Of a stretch of 64,000 nucleotides of DNA, positions 27,721 through 37,333 are shown in pieces (the first letter of the stretch is position 1; each line of letters begins with the position of its first letter). The translations under genes and the position numbers were made by a program. A model generated the notes under the pieces. It was not told the origin of the DNA. It did not search any database and saw nothing but the letters and a program-made list of their open reading frames with translations. The DNA is taken from contig NZ_CP010431.2 of assembly GCF_000814845.2 (NCBI RefSeq), forward strand, positions 806,001-870,000, in the 5' to 3' direction. Source of the DNA: Pandoraea sputorum. Lineage in GTDB: Bacteria; Pseudomonadota; Gammaproteobacteria; Burkholderiales; Burkholderiaceae.

Positions 27721-29100
27721 TTACGCAGGTTCTCCCGCGCCGTTCGCCAATCCCGTCGAATGCCCCTGCGACTGCATTGCTGCCTGCTGCTGCACCGACG
27801 CCGATTTCTTGTGGTCGATGAGCAACACGGCGATCACCGCAATGACGGCGGGAATCGCGATTGCCATAAAGTTTTGCTGCAACGGCAGCGACATGCTCAC
27901 GAGTACACCGATCACGATGGGCGCGAGAATTGCACCGCTGCGTCCCACGCCGGAAGCCCAGCCGATCCCTGTGCCGCGTGCCGCCATCGGATAGAACTGA
28001 CCCGCATAAGCGTACGTCACGATCTGCGTGCCGATGGTCGATGCACCGGCCAGTCCCACGAGCACAAACAGCACCGGTGTCGGGACCTTCACGCCGAGCA
28101 ACGTGATCGACACAGCGGCGAGTGCATACATCCCCACGAGCACGTATTTGATGTTGAAGCGATCTGCGAGCCAGCCGCCGCCGATCGCGCCGAGCATCGC
28201 GCCGAAGTTCAACACGAGCACGAACGTGAGCGCTGAGCCGAGGCTGTAACCGGCGCTGGCCATGAGCTTCGCGAGCCACGAGCTGAGCGCGTACACCATG
28301 AACAGACACATGAAGAACGCGACCCACAGCATGACGGTGCTGAAGCCACGGCCGTCCTGGAAGAGCCGCGAGAGCGGCGCGGCTTGCTTGCGGTCCGTGC
28401 CCGGCAGTGCGAACTGGTCGCTCGGCTGCGCAACGTAATCCGGCGAGAGGCGGCCGAGGACTTGTTTGAGTGTGTCGATACGTCCGTTACGAATGAGAAA
28501 CGGCATCGATTCGGGGAGCGCCTTCATTGCGAACGGCACGAGCAGTGCGGGCAGGCTGGCCGCGAGAAACACGGACTGCCAGCCGTACGATTCGATCAGC
28601 CCCTTGCCGAGAAGTGCTGCGAGCATGCCGCCAACCGAGTAGCCTGAGAACATGAGCGTGACGAGTGTGCCGCGCAGACGTCGCGGCGAGTATTCCGTCA
28701 TCTGCGCCACGACAATCGGCATCACACCACCGATGCCGACGCCTGCCAGAAAGCGAGTAACGGAGAAACTGATCGGCTCATGCGTGAGCCCGGCCGCTGC
28801 GGTGAACAGCGAGAACATCAGCACACAGATGGCGATGGCTTTGCGACGGCCAATGCTGTCCGCGACCATGCCCATCACGATGGCGCCGAACATCATGCCG
28901 AAGAGCGCGGAGCTGACCATGAAACCGGCGCTGGTCGCGTCGACGTTCATCGCCTTCATGATCGACGGCAGCGCAATGCCCGCGACTGCGAGGTCGTAGC
29001 CGTCAAAGATGATGATGAGCGCGCACCAGAGCAAGATGCGTCCGTGATAGCCGTTGAAGCGTGCTTCGTCGGCCAGATGATGTACGTCGATGTGTCGCAT
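27721..29100 (-). CDS. MFS aromatic acid:H+ symporter (AAHS family, PcaK-like)
   Basis: 459 residues from an ATG with GGAG 9 bases upstream; an earlier ATG at 29163 is less likely. About 12 membrane segments. The signature IIFDGYDLAVAGIALPSIMK in segment 1 and the DSIGRRKA loop between segments 2 and 3 are those of the AAHS family, which imports benzoates such as 4-hydroxybenzoate or protocatechuate. It stands alone here, but pcaIJF 10 kb away shows that the cell uses the beta-ketoadipate pathway. Confidence 0.9.
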   Translation of the reverse strand: MRHIDVHHLADEARFNGYHGRILLWCALIIIFDGYDLAVAGIALPSIMKAMNVDATSAGFMVSSALFGMMFGAIVMGMVADSIGRRKAIAICVLMFSLFTAAAGLTHEPISFSVTRFLAGVGIGGVMPIVVAQMTEYSPRRLRGTLVTLMFSGYSVGGMLAALLGKGLIESYGWQSVFLAASLPALLVPFAMKALPESMPFLIRNGRIDTLKQVLGRLSPDYVAQPSDQFALPGTDRKQAAPLSRLFQDGRGFSTVMLWVAFFMCLFMVYALSSWLAKLMASAGYSLGSALTFVLVLNFGAMLGAIGGGWLADRFNIKYVLVGMYALAAVSITLLGVKVPTPVLFVLVGLAGASTIGTQIVTYAYAGQFYPMAARGTGIGWASGVGRSGAILAPIVIGVLVSMSLPLQQNFMAIAIPAVIAVIAVLLIDHKKSASVQQQAAMQSQGHSTGLANGAGEPA

Positions 29101-29451
29101 GCGGGTGTCTCCATAAACGAATCCGCCCTCCGTCGGATCGCGGAGAGTCTTTGGCTTTTTCATTCATGACCGACGCACGCGGCAGCTAGGCCGAGCTTCA
29201 GAGGCGCGACCTGTGGCCGTCACCGGAGAAGCAGACCACCTCTGTGTCCTGCGATGGGTGGCTGTTCATGCAATATCGTGCATGCAGTAAACGCGAAACG
29301 GACGTCGACTGCAAGGCGAATTTGATGTTTTTAGGGTTTTACATGAGAAAACGCCGCTCGTAAGTGTCTGTTTAATTACGGTGAGGGGCGTGTCGCGGGA
29401 GGCGGGGTGTGCGGCGGCAGAACACCGCCGCACGGACTACATCAATGCAAC
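29101..29451. other. Gene-free stretch between opgG and the AAHS transporter
   Basis: 351 bases. One perfect hairpin is present, GTGCGGCGG (29409-29417) with CCGCCGCAC (29425-29433), 19 bases after the opgG stop; it has no U-tract but may mark the 3' end of opgG mRNA. The AT-richer part at 29310-29380 probably holds the transporter promoter, though I see no consensus boxes. No coding sequence is supported. Confidence 0.4.
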
Positions 29452-31035
29452 TTATTGCCTGGCGACGGAGAAGGGCGGGAGTTGATAGCTCCACGTCTCG
29501 CTGATGGCCTTCCCGCCCGAGACCAGTGCGGCGCGCAGTTCGACGACCTTGGCCGGGTCCTTGACCATCACGCGCAGGTTCAGGCGCATGCCGTGCGTGA
29601 CCGGGTTCGGCTGCAGCGTCTGCTCGATGATGGTGGCGTTGTCGCTCACGCTGATTTGCGGTGTGACCGAGCCGGGTGGCAGCGTGGCGAGCGGGCCGCC
29701 GTCGAAGTCCACGATCAGGCCGGTACTGCCGTCGAAGTGACGAATCAGATTGGCCTGTGTGATTTCGCCTGCGGTGCGCAGCGTCTGCTTCACCCACGCC
29801 AGATTGCGGTCGATGATGCCGCGCTCGTTCATCGTCCAGCGGATGTTGTAGTCGGCCTGCAGCGGCGTGCCCTTGGGCGGCAGTTGATCAGGCGTCCAGA
29901 ACGCGCCGATGTTGTCGTTGGTCTCGTCCGGCGACGGAATCTCGACCAGTTCGACATGCCCCTTACCCCAGTCGCCCTGCGGCTCGACCCACGCGCTCGG
30001 ACGCAGATCGTAGCGGTCCTTCAGGTCTTCGTATTGTGAGAAATCGCGTCCGCGCTGAAGCAGGCCGAAGCCTCGCGGGTTGGTCACCTGGAACTGGCTG
30101 ATGGCGACGTTGCGCGGATTGTTCAGCGGACGCCAGATCCATTCGCCATTGCCCGCATGAATCGCGAGGCCGTTCGAGTCGTGCAGTGCCGGACGGAAGT
30201 TGTACGGGTCGCGCTGCTGATTCGGCCCGAACAGGAACATGCTCGTGAGCGGCGCGATGCCGAGTTTGGTCACCTTGTCGCGCATGAACACGCGTGCCTG
30301 CACCTTCAGCAGCGAGTCTTCGCCCGGCGTCAGATCGAAGCGATAAGCGCCTGTGGCGCGCTTCGAATCGAGCAATGCGTAGAAGACGAGATGCTTGTCG
30401 CCCGCGTTCGGACGCTCGATCCAGAACTCGCGAAACGCCGGGAATTCTTCGGCGATGGGCAGGCCGGTGTCGATGGCAAGGCCGCGTGCGGACAGACCAT
30501 AGATCTGGCCCTTGCCGATCACGCGGAAATAGCTCGCACCGAGCACGCTCATGATCTCGTCGAGCTTGCCGGGTTCGTTGATCGGGTAGAGCACACGAAA
30601 GCCTGCATAGCCGAGGTCGTGCGTGGCGCTGCGATCGAGCTTCAGATCGCCGAAATCGAAGCGCTTGCTGTCGTACTTGATCTCGTCGATCTTCGCGTTA
30701 GCGCCGGTGCCGACGATCTCGTTGATCTTCACCGGCGTGCTGAACTGCATGCCCTGATGATAGAAGCCGAGCTTGAACGCCGTCGGCTGATCGTTCCATT
30801 CGAACGCTTCGCGGCGCGGCTGAATCTTGATGTAGTCGCCGAACTGCATCTTCGCGAAGGCCGGTGTGAGGTTGCTCGCAGGGGCCGCGTAGGGCTTGTC
30901 GGCGAGCGCCTTCGCGCGGGCGGTTACGTCGTCGAGGGAGAACGCATTGGCATGCGCGGCGCCCAGCAGGGCGGCACCCGTGACGATCCATGATGCGCAT
31001 CGGCGCCAGGACGCAATCTGAAAAAACAAAACCAA
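29452..31035 (-). CDS. opgG: Osmoregulated periplasmic glucan biosynthesis protein OpgG/OpgD
   Basis: 527 residues if translation starts at TTG 31035, which has AGGAG 7 bases upstream; the ATG at 31101 would add 22 residues without a ribosome site. A signal peptide follows ([26 protein letters not shown], cleavage before FSLDDV); the twin arginine resembles the Tat signal of Opg[31 protein letters not shown] and the C-terminal immunoglobulin-like domain match OpgG/OpgD, which shape beta-glucan chains in the periplasm. No opgH is in the window; the gene is divergent from bglX. Confidence 0.88.
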   Translation of the reverse strand: MVLFFQIASWRRCASWIVTGAALLGAAHANAFSLDDVTARAKALADKPYAAPASNLTPAFAKMQFGDYIKIQPRREAFEWNDQPTAFKLGFYHQGMQFSTPVKINEIVGTGANAKIDEIKYDSKRFDFGDLKLDRSATHDLGYAGFRVLYPINEPGKLDEIMSVLGASYFRVIGKGQIYGLSARGLAIDTGLPIAEEFPAFREFWIERPNAGDKHLVFYALLDSKRATGAYRFDLTPGEDSLLKVQARVFMRDKVTKLGIAPLTSMFLFGPNQQRDPYNFRPALHDSNGLAIHAGNGEWIWRPLNNPRNVAISQFQVTNPRGFGLLQRGRDFSQYEDLKDRYDLRPSAWVEPQGDWGKGHVELVEIPSPDETNDNIGAFWTPDQLPPKGTPLQADYNIRWTMNERGIIDRNLAWVKQTLRTAGEITQANLIRHFDGSTGLIVDFDGGPLATLPPGSVTPQISVSDNATIIEQTLQPNPVTHGMRLNLRVMVKDPAKVVELRAALVSGGKAISETWSYQLPPFSVARQ

Positions 31036-31273
31036 AAGTCGCTCCTGAAGTGAAGGGGTAGGGTGCCTCGGCGCCGCCTTCGGGGCGGTGCCATTCCGCA
31101 TGGAGGCACAGAAATCTCTCTAAAAACGCCAATTGTGGCAAAGTATCGCACTTCGTGTTGCGAGTTCGACGTTTTGCGGCACTCGCAACGCCCGCCGATA
31201 CGACGACCCAGACGTTCTGGTGCAGGATGCTACTGCGCGCGCCACACGTCGCACTCAATTGGATCGCCATCAG

Positions 31274-33610
31274 ATGCGAATGCTCTCCGCACTGGCGCTT
31301 GCCGCCAGTCTCGCAGTCGCGCCGGCCTTTGCCAGCGCCGCTCAAGCCTCCGACAACGTTAGCAACGGCGGTGTTCCCGTCGCGATGCCTTCGGCGTCCG
31401 CCAAGCAACGCTTTATCGACGATCTCATCGCGCGCATGACGCTCGAAGAGAAGATCGGCCAACTGCGCCTGATCAGCATCGGCGCGGACATGCCGCAGCC
31501 AAAACTCATCAAGGAAATCGCCGCCGGTCGCGTCGGCGGCACGTTCAATTCAGTCACGCGCAGTGAGAATCGTCCGCTGCAGGATGCCGCCGTCAAGCAA
31601 AGCCGTCTGAAGATTCCGATCTTCTTTGCTTACGACATTGTGCACGGCCATCGCACCGTGTTCCCGATCAGCCTCGGCCTCGCGTCGAGCTGGGATATGA
31701 CGGTGGTCAAGCAGGCCGCACGCGTGGCCGCGCAGGAAGCGAGCGCGGACGGTCTGGATGCTACGTTTGCGCCGATGGTCGACATCTCGCGCGACCCGCG
31801 CTGGGGCCGCACCTCGGAAGGCTTCGGTGAAGACCCCTATCTGGTGTCGCAGAGTGCGCGCGCCAGCGTGCAGGGCTTTCAGGGCACCTCGCCCGCTAAT
31901 CCGGACAGCCTGATGGCGTTCGTGAAGCACTTCGCGCTGTATGGCGCGGTGGAGGGCGGGCGCGATTACAACGTCGTCGACATGAGCCCGATGCGCATGT
32001 ATCAGGACTATCTGCCGCCGTATCGCGCCGGTATCGATGCCGGTGCAGGCGGTGTGATGATCGCGTTGAACTCCGTGAACGGCACGCCCGCGACGTCGAA
32101 CAAATGGCTGCTGCGCGATCTGCTACGTGACGAATGGGGCTTCAAGGGCGTGACGGTGAGCGATCACGGCGCGATTGAAGAACTGATGCGTCACGGCGTG
32201 GCAAAGGACGGCCGTGAAGCCGCGAAACTCGCCATCGAAGCGGGCGTCGACATGAGCATGGCGGATCAGCAATACCTCAAGCAGTTGCCGGATCTCGTGA
32301 AGTCGGGCGACGTGCCGATTCGTTTCATCGACGACGCCGTGCGCGAAGTGCTTGGCGCGAAGTACGACATGGGCCTCTTTGCCGATCCGTATCGTCGTAT
32401 CGGCAACGCTCCGCAAGACCCGAAGGATGTGTATGCCGACGACCGTCTGCATCGTGACGCCGCGCGCGATATCGCTCGCAAGTCCATCGTCCTGCTCGAA
32501 AACCAGCACGACGCGTTGCCGTTGAAGAAGGCGGGCAAGGTCGCCGTGATCGGGCCGCTCGCCGATTCGAAGCTCGACATGATGGGCAGTTGGTCCGCAG
32601 CGGGCAAACCGGCGCAGGCCGTTTCGTTGCTGCAAGGCGTGCGCGACACGCTCGGCGACAAGGGACAAGTCACGTACGCGCGCGGGGCGAACATCACCGA
32701 CGATCCGCGCGTGGTCGAGTATCTGAACTTCCTGGACTGGGACAATCCTGAGGTCGTGCAGGACAAGCGCACGCCGCAGCAGATGATCGACGAAGCGGTA
32801 CAGGTTGCGCGCAACGCCGACACGCTGATCGTGGCCGTGGGCGAATCGCGCGGGATGTCACATGAAGCGTCGAGCCGCACGAGTCTGATGTTGCCGGGCA
32901 GCCAGCTGGCGTTGTTGCAGGCGCTAAAGGCGACGGGCAAGCCGCTTGTCGTGGTGCTGATGAACGGCCGTCCGCTCGATCTGAACTGGTCGAAAGTCAA
33001 TGCCGATGCGATGCTGGAGACGTGGTACGCGGGCACCGAAGGCGGTCATGCGATTGCCGACGTACTGTTCGGCGACTACAACCCGTCGGGCAAGCTGCCG
33101 ATCTCATTCCCGCGCTCCATCGGTCAGATCCCGACGTACTACAACCAACTGCGCATCGGCCGTCCGTTCACGCCGGGCAAGCCCGCGAACTACACGTCGC
33201 AATACTTCGAGGAAGACTCCGGCCCGCTGTACGCGTTCGGCTACGGCCTGAGCTACACGACGTTTGACGTGTCGAAGGTCAAACTCTCGGCGAAGACGAT
33301 GACGATCGGCGCCACGGTGGAGGCGAGCGTGACGGTGCGCAACACCGGCAAACGCGAAGGCGAGACGGTCGTGCAGTTGTATTTGCAGGACGTGGCGGCG
33401 TCGATCGTGCGTCCGATCAAGGAACTGAAGGGGTTCCAGAAGGTGAGCCTGAAGCCGGGCGAGTCGCGCACCGTGCAGTTCGCCATCGACGAGCGTTCGC
33501 TGAAGTTCTACAACGCGAAGCTGCAATACGTGGCGGAGCCGGGCGACTTCAACGTGCAGATCGGACTCGATTCGCAGAACGTCCAGCAAGCGACGTTTAC
33601 GCTTAAGTGA
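31274..33610 (+). CDS. bglX: Periplasmic beta-glucosidase, GH3
   Basis: 778 residues, near the E. coli BglX length. A signal peptide (MRMLSALALAASLAVAPAFASA) leads to the GH3 N-terminal barrel, whose nucleophile is Asp297 in GVTVSDHGAIEEL, then the alpha/beta sandwich (about 380-620) and the C-terminal fibronectin type III-like domain (about 680-770). It removes terminal glucose from beta-glucosides in the periplasm. Being divergent from opgG, it may trim or recycle periplasmic glucans. ATG 31274 is chosen because it starts the signal peptide; the frame is open further upstream. Confidence 0.93.
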   Translation: MRMLSALALAASLAVAPAFASAAQASDNVSNGGVPVAMPSASAKQRFIDDLIARMTLEEKIGQLRLISIGADMPQPKLIKEIAAGRVGGTFNSVTRSENRPLQDAAVKQSRLKIPIFFAYDIVHGHRTVFPISLGLASSWDMTVVKQAARVAAQEASADGLDATFAPMVDISRDPRWGRTSEGFGEDPYLVSQSARASVQGFQGTSPANPDSLMAFVKHFALYGAVEGGRDYNVVDMSPMRMYQDYLPPYRAGIDAGAGGVMIALNSVNGTPATSNKWLLRDLLRDEWGFKGVTVSDHGAIEELMRHGVAKDGREAAKLAIEAGVDMSMADQQYLKQLPDLVKSGDVPIRFIDDAVREVLGAKYDMGLFADPYRRIGNAPQDPKDVYADDRLHRDAARDIARKSIVLLENQHDALPLKKAGKVAVIGPLADSKLDMMGSWSAAGKPAQAVSLLQGVRDTLGDKGQVTYARGANITDDPRVVEYLNFLDWDNPEVVQDKRTPQQMIDEAVQVARNADTLIVAVGESRGMSHEASSRTSLMLPGSQLALLQALKATGKPLVVVLMNGRPLDLNWSKVNADAMLETWYAGTEGGHAIADVLFGDYNPSGKLPISFPRSIGQIPTYYNQLRIGRPFTPGKPANYTSQYFEEDSGPLYAFGYGLSYTTFDVSKVKLSAKTMTIGATVEASVTVRNTGKREGETVVQLYLQDVAASIVRPIKELKGFQKVSLKPGESRTVQFAIDERSLKFYNAKLQYVAEPGDFNVQIGLDSQNVQQATFTLK

Positions 33611-33630
33611 CGCTTCAGTAACGTGAAGCT

Positions 33631-34542
33631 TCACGCCTGCGTCTGGAATTCCCCCGCAAGGAATTCCACGCAGGCGCGCACTTTGGCAGACGACGCCACG
33701 CGCGACGGATACACCGCCCAGACGTTGGCCGGTTGTGTAACATCAGGCAGCACCTGCACCAGTTCTCCGCGCGCGATCAGCGCACCCACATCCCACATCG
33801 ACCGCAGCACGATGCCCTGACCGTCCAGCGCCCACTGCACGGCGACTTCGCCGTGATTCGTCGAGAGCGGTCCCGTCACCTTGAGCGAGACGGACTCGCC
33901 GCGCTGCTGCAACCGCCACATGCCGAACGGGTGATCGCGTTCCTTGATGACGATGCACGCGTGTCCCGCGAGATCGCTTAGCTGGCGCGGCGTGCCGTGC
34001 GCTTCTAGATACGCCGCCGACGCGCACAACACGCGATGGTTGTCTGCGAGCTTGCGCGCAATGAGATGCGGTGCGATCTCGTCGCCGATGCGCACGTCGA
34101 GGTCGTAACCCTCTGCCGCAACGTCGACAATGCGGTCGAACAGGTCCAGCCGGACATTGAGTTGCGGATGCAGCGCACGAAGCCGCGACATCGCCGGGGC
34201 TACGACGTGCCGTCCGAAGCCGAAGCTGCTCGACACCCGAAGCGTGCCGCGTGGCACCTGACGCGTGCTCGACACGTCCTCCATCAGATGACTCACGTCG
34301 TCGAGAATCTTCTCGGCCCACGCGTAGACCCGCTCACCCGCATCGGTGATCGCTACGCGCCGCGTCGAGCGGTGCAGCAAACGCGTGCCGAGATCGGCCT
34401 CCAGCATGCCCACGCGCTTGCTCACGTAGGCGGGCGAGACGCCCAGCGCCTCGGCTGCTGCCGAGAAGCTGGCGCGGCGCGCGACCTGACAGAACACGCG
34501 CAGATCGTCGAGATTGGGATTGACGGGTAGAGGTTTATTCAC
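33631..34542 (-). CDS. LysR family regulator, DmlR/TtuR-like
   Basis: 303 residues from GTG 34542 (VNKPLPVNPNLDDLRVF); a longer frame begins at 34611. The helix-turn-helix SFSAAAEALGVSPAYVSKRVGMLEADLGTRLLHRSTR and the effector domain are those of the CrgA/DmlR branch of LysR. It is divergent from the D-malate/tartrate dehydrogenase gene by 94 bases, the standard arrangement for DmlR and TtuR, which activate it in response to the substrate. Confidence 0.88.
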   Translation of the reverse strand: MNKPLPVNPNLDDLRVFCQVARRASFSAAAEALGVSPAYVSKRVGMLEADLGTRLLHRSTRRVAITDAGERVYAWAEKILDDVSHLMEDVSSTRQVPRGTLRVSSSFGFGRHVVAPAMSRLRALHPQLNVRLDLFDRIVDVAAEGYDLDVRIGDEIAPHLIARKLADNHRVLCASAAYLEAHGTPRQLSDLAGHACIVIKERDHPFGMWRLQQRGESVSLKVTGPLSTNHGEVAVQWALDGQGIVLRSMWDVGALIARGELVQVLPDVTQPANVWAVYPSRVASSAKVRACVEFLAGEFQTQA

Positions 34543-34636
34543 GATTCGTGGATAGTGGATTAACCGAATGGGTGATTTTATCCGCGATGGAATGGAATAA
34601 CCTAGCGGCATTCGTCAAACGTTCAGGAGACAGACC

Positions 34637-35746
34637 ATGACCGAAACGTCCCAACGCCCCCAGCGTCCGTTCAAGATCGCCGTGATCCCGGGCGATGGCA
34701 TCGGTAAAGAGGTGATGCCCGAAGGCCTGCGCGTGCTCGACGCCGCCAGCAAGCGCTTCGGTATTCCCGTCGAGTATCAGCACATCGAGTGGGCAAGCTG
34801 CGACTACTACGTCAAGCACGGCCAGATGATGCCGGACGACTGGAAGGAGCAACTCGACGGCGTGGACGCGATTCTGTTCGGTGCGGTGGGTTGGCCCGAG
34901 ACGGTGCCCGATCACATTTCGCTGTGGGGCTCGTTGCTGAAGTTCCGTCGCGAGTTCGATCAGTACATCAATCTGCGTCCGGCGCGTCTGTTCGACGGTG
35001 TGCCGTCTCCGCTCGCGAATCGCAAGGCAGGGGATATCGATTTCATGATCGTGCGCGAGAACACCGAAGGCGAGTATTCGTCGATTGGCGGTGTGATGTT
35101 CGAAGGCACGGAGCGCGAGTTCGTCGTGCAGGAGTCGGTGTTCACGCGTCAGGGCACGGAGCGCGTGCTGAAGTTCGCGTTCGACCTCGCGCAGCAACGC
35201 AAGCGTAAGCACGTGACGGTCGCAACCAAGAGCAACGGCATTTCGATCTCCATGCCGTGGTGGGACAAGCGTGCGGCCGAGACGGCGGCGAAGTATCCCG
35301 ACATCACGTGGGACAAGCAGCACATCGACATTCTGTGTGCGCGCTTCGTGCTGAATCCGGATCGTTTCGACGTGGTCGTCGCCTCGAATCTGTTCGGCGA
35401 CATTTTGTCGGACCTCGGCCCGGCGTGCACCGGCACCATCGGCATTGCGCCGTCAGGCAACCTGAATCCCGAGGGCAAGTTCCCGTCGCTGTTCGAACCG
35501 GTACACGGTTCGGCGCCGGATATCGCGGGCAAGAACATTGCGAACCCGATCGGCATGATCTGGACCGCCGCGATGATGCTCGACTTCATCGGTCGCGGCG
35601 ACACCCGCACGCGCGCAGCCCACGACGCGATCCTCGCCGCCATCACGCAGACTATCAAGGACGGTCCGCGCACCGGCGACATGGGCGGGCGCGCGAACAC
35701 GACCGAAGTGGGTCAGGCGATTGCGGCCGTCGTCTCGGCCGGTTGA
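34637..35746 (+). CDS. dmlA: D-malate dehydrogenase/tartrate dehydrogenase (decarboxylating)
   Basis: 369 residues of the isocitrate/isopropylmalate dehydrogenase fold. FKIAVIPGDGIGKEVMPEGLRVL at the N-terminus, DFMIVRENTEGEYSS and NLFGDILSDLGPACTGTIGIAPSGN are typical of TtuC/DmlA, NAD- and Mn-dependent enzymes that oxidise D-malate or tartrate. A clear AGGAG site precedes the ATG. The 3' end overlaps the convergent monooxygenase gene by 34 bases. Confidence 0.93.
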   Translation: MTETSQRPQRPFKIAVIPGDGIGKEVMPEGLRVLDAASKRFGIPVEYQHIEWASCDYYVKHGQMMPDDWKEQLDGVDAILFGAVGWPETVPDHISLWGSLLKFRREFDQYINLRPARLFDGVPSPLANRKAGDIDFMIVRENTEGEYSSIGGVMFEGTEREFVVQESVFTRQGTERVLKFAFDLAQQRKRKHVTVATKSNGISISMPWWDKRAAETAAKYPDITWDKQHIDILCARFVLNPDRFDVVVASNLFGDILSDLGPACTGTIGIAPSGNLNPEGKFPSLFEPVHGSAPDIAGKNIANPIGMIWTAAMMLDFIGRGDTRTRAAHDAILAAITQTIKDGPRTGDMGGRANTTEVGQAIAAVVSAG

Positions 35747-37119
35747 TCTGCTGAGCCGGTCTGCGCGGCCGATGCAACGTCGCGCGGCGCAAAGTACCGG
35801 TTGGGTACGGCCGGTACGCCGAGATTCTCGCGGAAGGTGCGGCCTTCGTACTGCGTGCGAAACAGGCCGCGCCGCTGCAACTCCGGTACCACCAGATCCA
35901 CGAACGATGTAATGCCTGCGGGCGCGCTCGGGAACATGATGTTGAAGCCATCGGCCGCGCCCGTCTCGAACCAGTGCTGAAAGTCGTCGGCAATCGATGC
36001 CGGTGTGCCGACCAGCACGCGGTGTCCACCACCGGTAAAGCGTGTGTATAGCTCGCGCACGGTCGGCTGTTCGCGTCGTATCCAGTCCACCAGCAGTTTC
36101 TGACGGCTCTTGTGCGAGTTCGTCTCTGGCACATGCTCGGGCAGTGGCACCTTCGCATCGAACGGCAGGCTGCCGAGATCGATGCCGAGGCTCGCGTAGT
36201 TCGTCAAAGCATTCAGCACGACCGCAGGATCGCGATGCGACAGCAGGCTGTCGTACAGGTCTTCCGCTTCCGCTTGCGTGCGTCCCACGATAGGCGAGAC
36301 GCCCGGCAGGATGAAGATGTGTTCCGGCTGGCGTCCGTACTTCAACGCACGTGTCTTCACGTCCGCATAAAACGCGCGGGCGTCCTCGATATCCTGCGCG
36401 GCTGTGTAGAGCAGTTCGCCCGCTCGTGCGGCCAGCTCACGTCCCGCTTCGCTCGACCCGGCCTGCGCGATGACCGGCCAGCCCTGCACCGGACGCGGCG
36501 CGCTGAGCGGCCCGCGCACGCGGAAGTGCTTGCCCCGATGATCGAGCGTGCGGATGCGCGACGGATCGGCCCACTGGCCGGTTGCCTTGTTGCGGGGGAA
36601 GGCGTCGTCGGCGTGGCTGTCCCAGAGGCCCGTAACGACGTCGTAGAACTCGTTCGCACGCTCGTAGCGCTCGGCGTGGTCGACGTGATCGTCGCGGTTG
36701 AAGTTCTCGCCGCCGCCGGTGGACGTCACGAGATTCCATCCGGCACGCCCACCCGACAGATGGTCGAGCGACGCGAACGCCCGCGCCACGTTGTACGGCT
36801 CGCTGTAGGTGGTGCTGACGGACGCGACGAGGCCGATGTGCTTCGTCGCCCCGGCCAGTCCTGCGAGCAACACGACCGGGTCCCAGCGAGGCGCGCCGGG
36901 GCTATGGGCGAGTGCGACCGGGTCCGTCGAAACGAAGAGGTTGTCGAAGAAGAAAAGTGCGTCGAACAGACCGCGTTCCAGTTCTTGCGCGTAGTGTCGG
37001 TAGCGTGCGAACTGTGAGTAGGCGTCGGTGTCGGTGTCGGGGTGGCGCCAGCTATCGCCTTGCACGCCGGAACCCGACATGTAGGCGCCCAGCCGGAGTT
37101 TGCGGGCAGGTTGCGTCAT
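35713..37119 (-). CDS. LLM-class flavin-dependent monooxygenase (NtaA/SnaA/DszA family)
   Basis: 468 residues. LRLGAYMSGSGVQGDSWRHPD, FDALFFFDN, TYSEPYNVARAFASLDHLSGGRAGWNLVTS and the late GTPASIADDFQHWFETGAADGFN define the NtaA/SnaA/DszA group, which uses reduced FMN supplied by a separate reductase. Substrates in this family include nitrilotriacetate, dibenzothiophene sulfone and dimethyl sulfone. The divergent neighbour encodes a sulfonate-type binding protein, which favours an organosulfur substrate; that is inference. Confidence 0.88.
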   Translation of the reverse strand: MTQPARKLRLGAYMSGSGVQGDSWRHPDTDTDAYSQFARYRHYAQELERGLFDALFFFDNLFVSTDPVALAHSPGAPRWDPVVLLAGLAGATKHIGLVASVSTTYSEPYNVARAFASLDHLSGGRAGWNLVTSTGGGENFNRDDHVDHAERYERANEFYDVVTGLWDSHADDAFPRNKATGQWADPSRIRTLDHRGKHFRVRGPLSAPRPVQGWPVIAQAGSSEAGRELAARAGELLYTAAQDIEDARAFYADVKTRALKYGRQPEHIFILPGVSPIVGRTQAEAEDLYDSLLSHRDPAVVLNALTNYASLGIDLGSLPFDAKVPLPEHVPETNSHKSRQKLLVDWIRREQPTVRELYTRFTGGGHRVLVGTPASIADDFQHWFETGAADGFNIMFPSAPAGITSFVDLVVPELQRRGLFRTQYEGRTFRENLGVPAVPNRYFAPRDVASAAQTGSADQPAETTAAIA

Positions 37120-37195
37120 GGGCTTGCTCTCGTTCGATTTCGGTAGACGACAACGATAGGCGCACGAGACGCGTCACCACAAACAACGAAATCAG

Positions 37196-37219
37196 ATAAG
37201 CAAACCGCCATAAGCAAAC
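37196..37219. repeat. Direct repeat upstream of the sulfonate-binding protein gene
   Basis: ATAAGCAAAC occurs at 37196-37205 and 37210-37219, a 14-base period, in the divergent gap between the monooxygenase and the binding protein. Tandem half-sites of this kind can be activator sites, for example for a LysR regulator of sulfur starvation. Confidence 0.35.
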
Positions 37220-37333
37220 TCGCACGGCGCGGGCTATGGATCGCATCAATCGATGGTTGGGAATGCGATGGGGCGTGCCTAGACTGGCACATCCTCTCAC
37301 TCTCAAAGCTGCGCCGATGCGCGGCGACATGCC

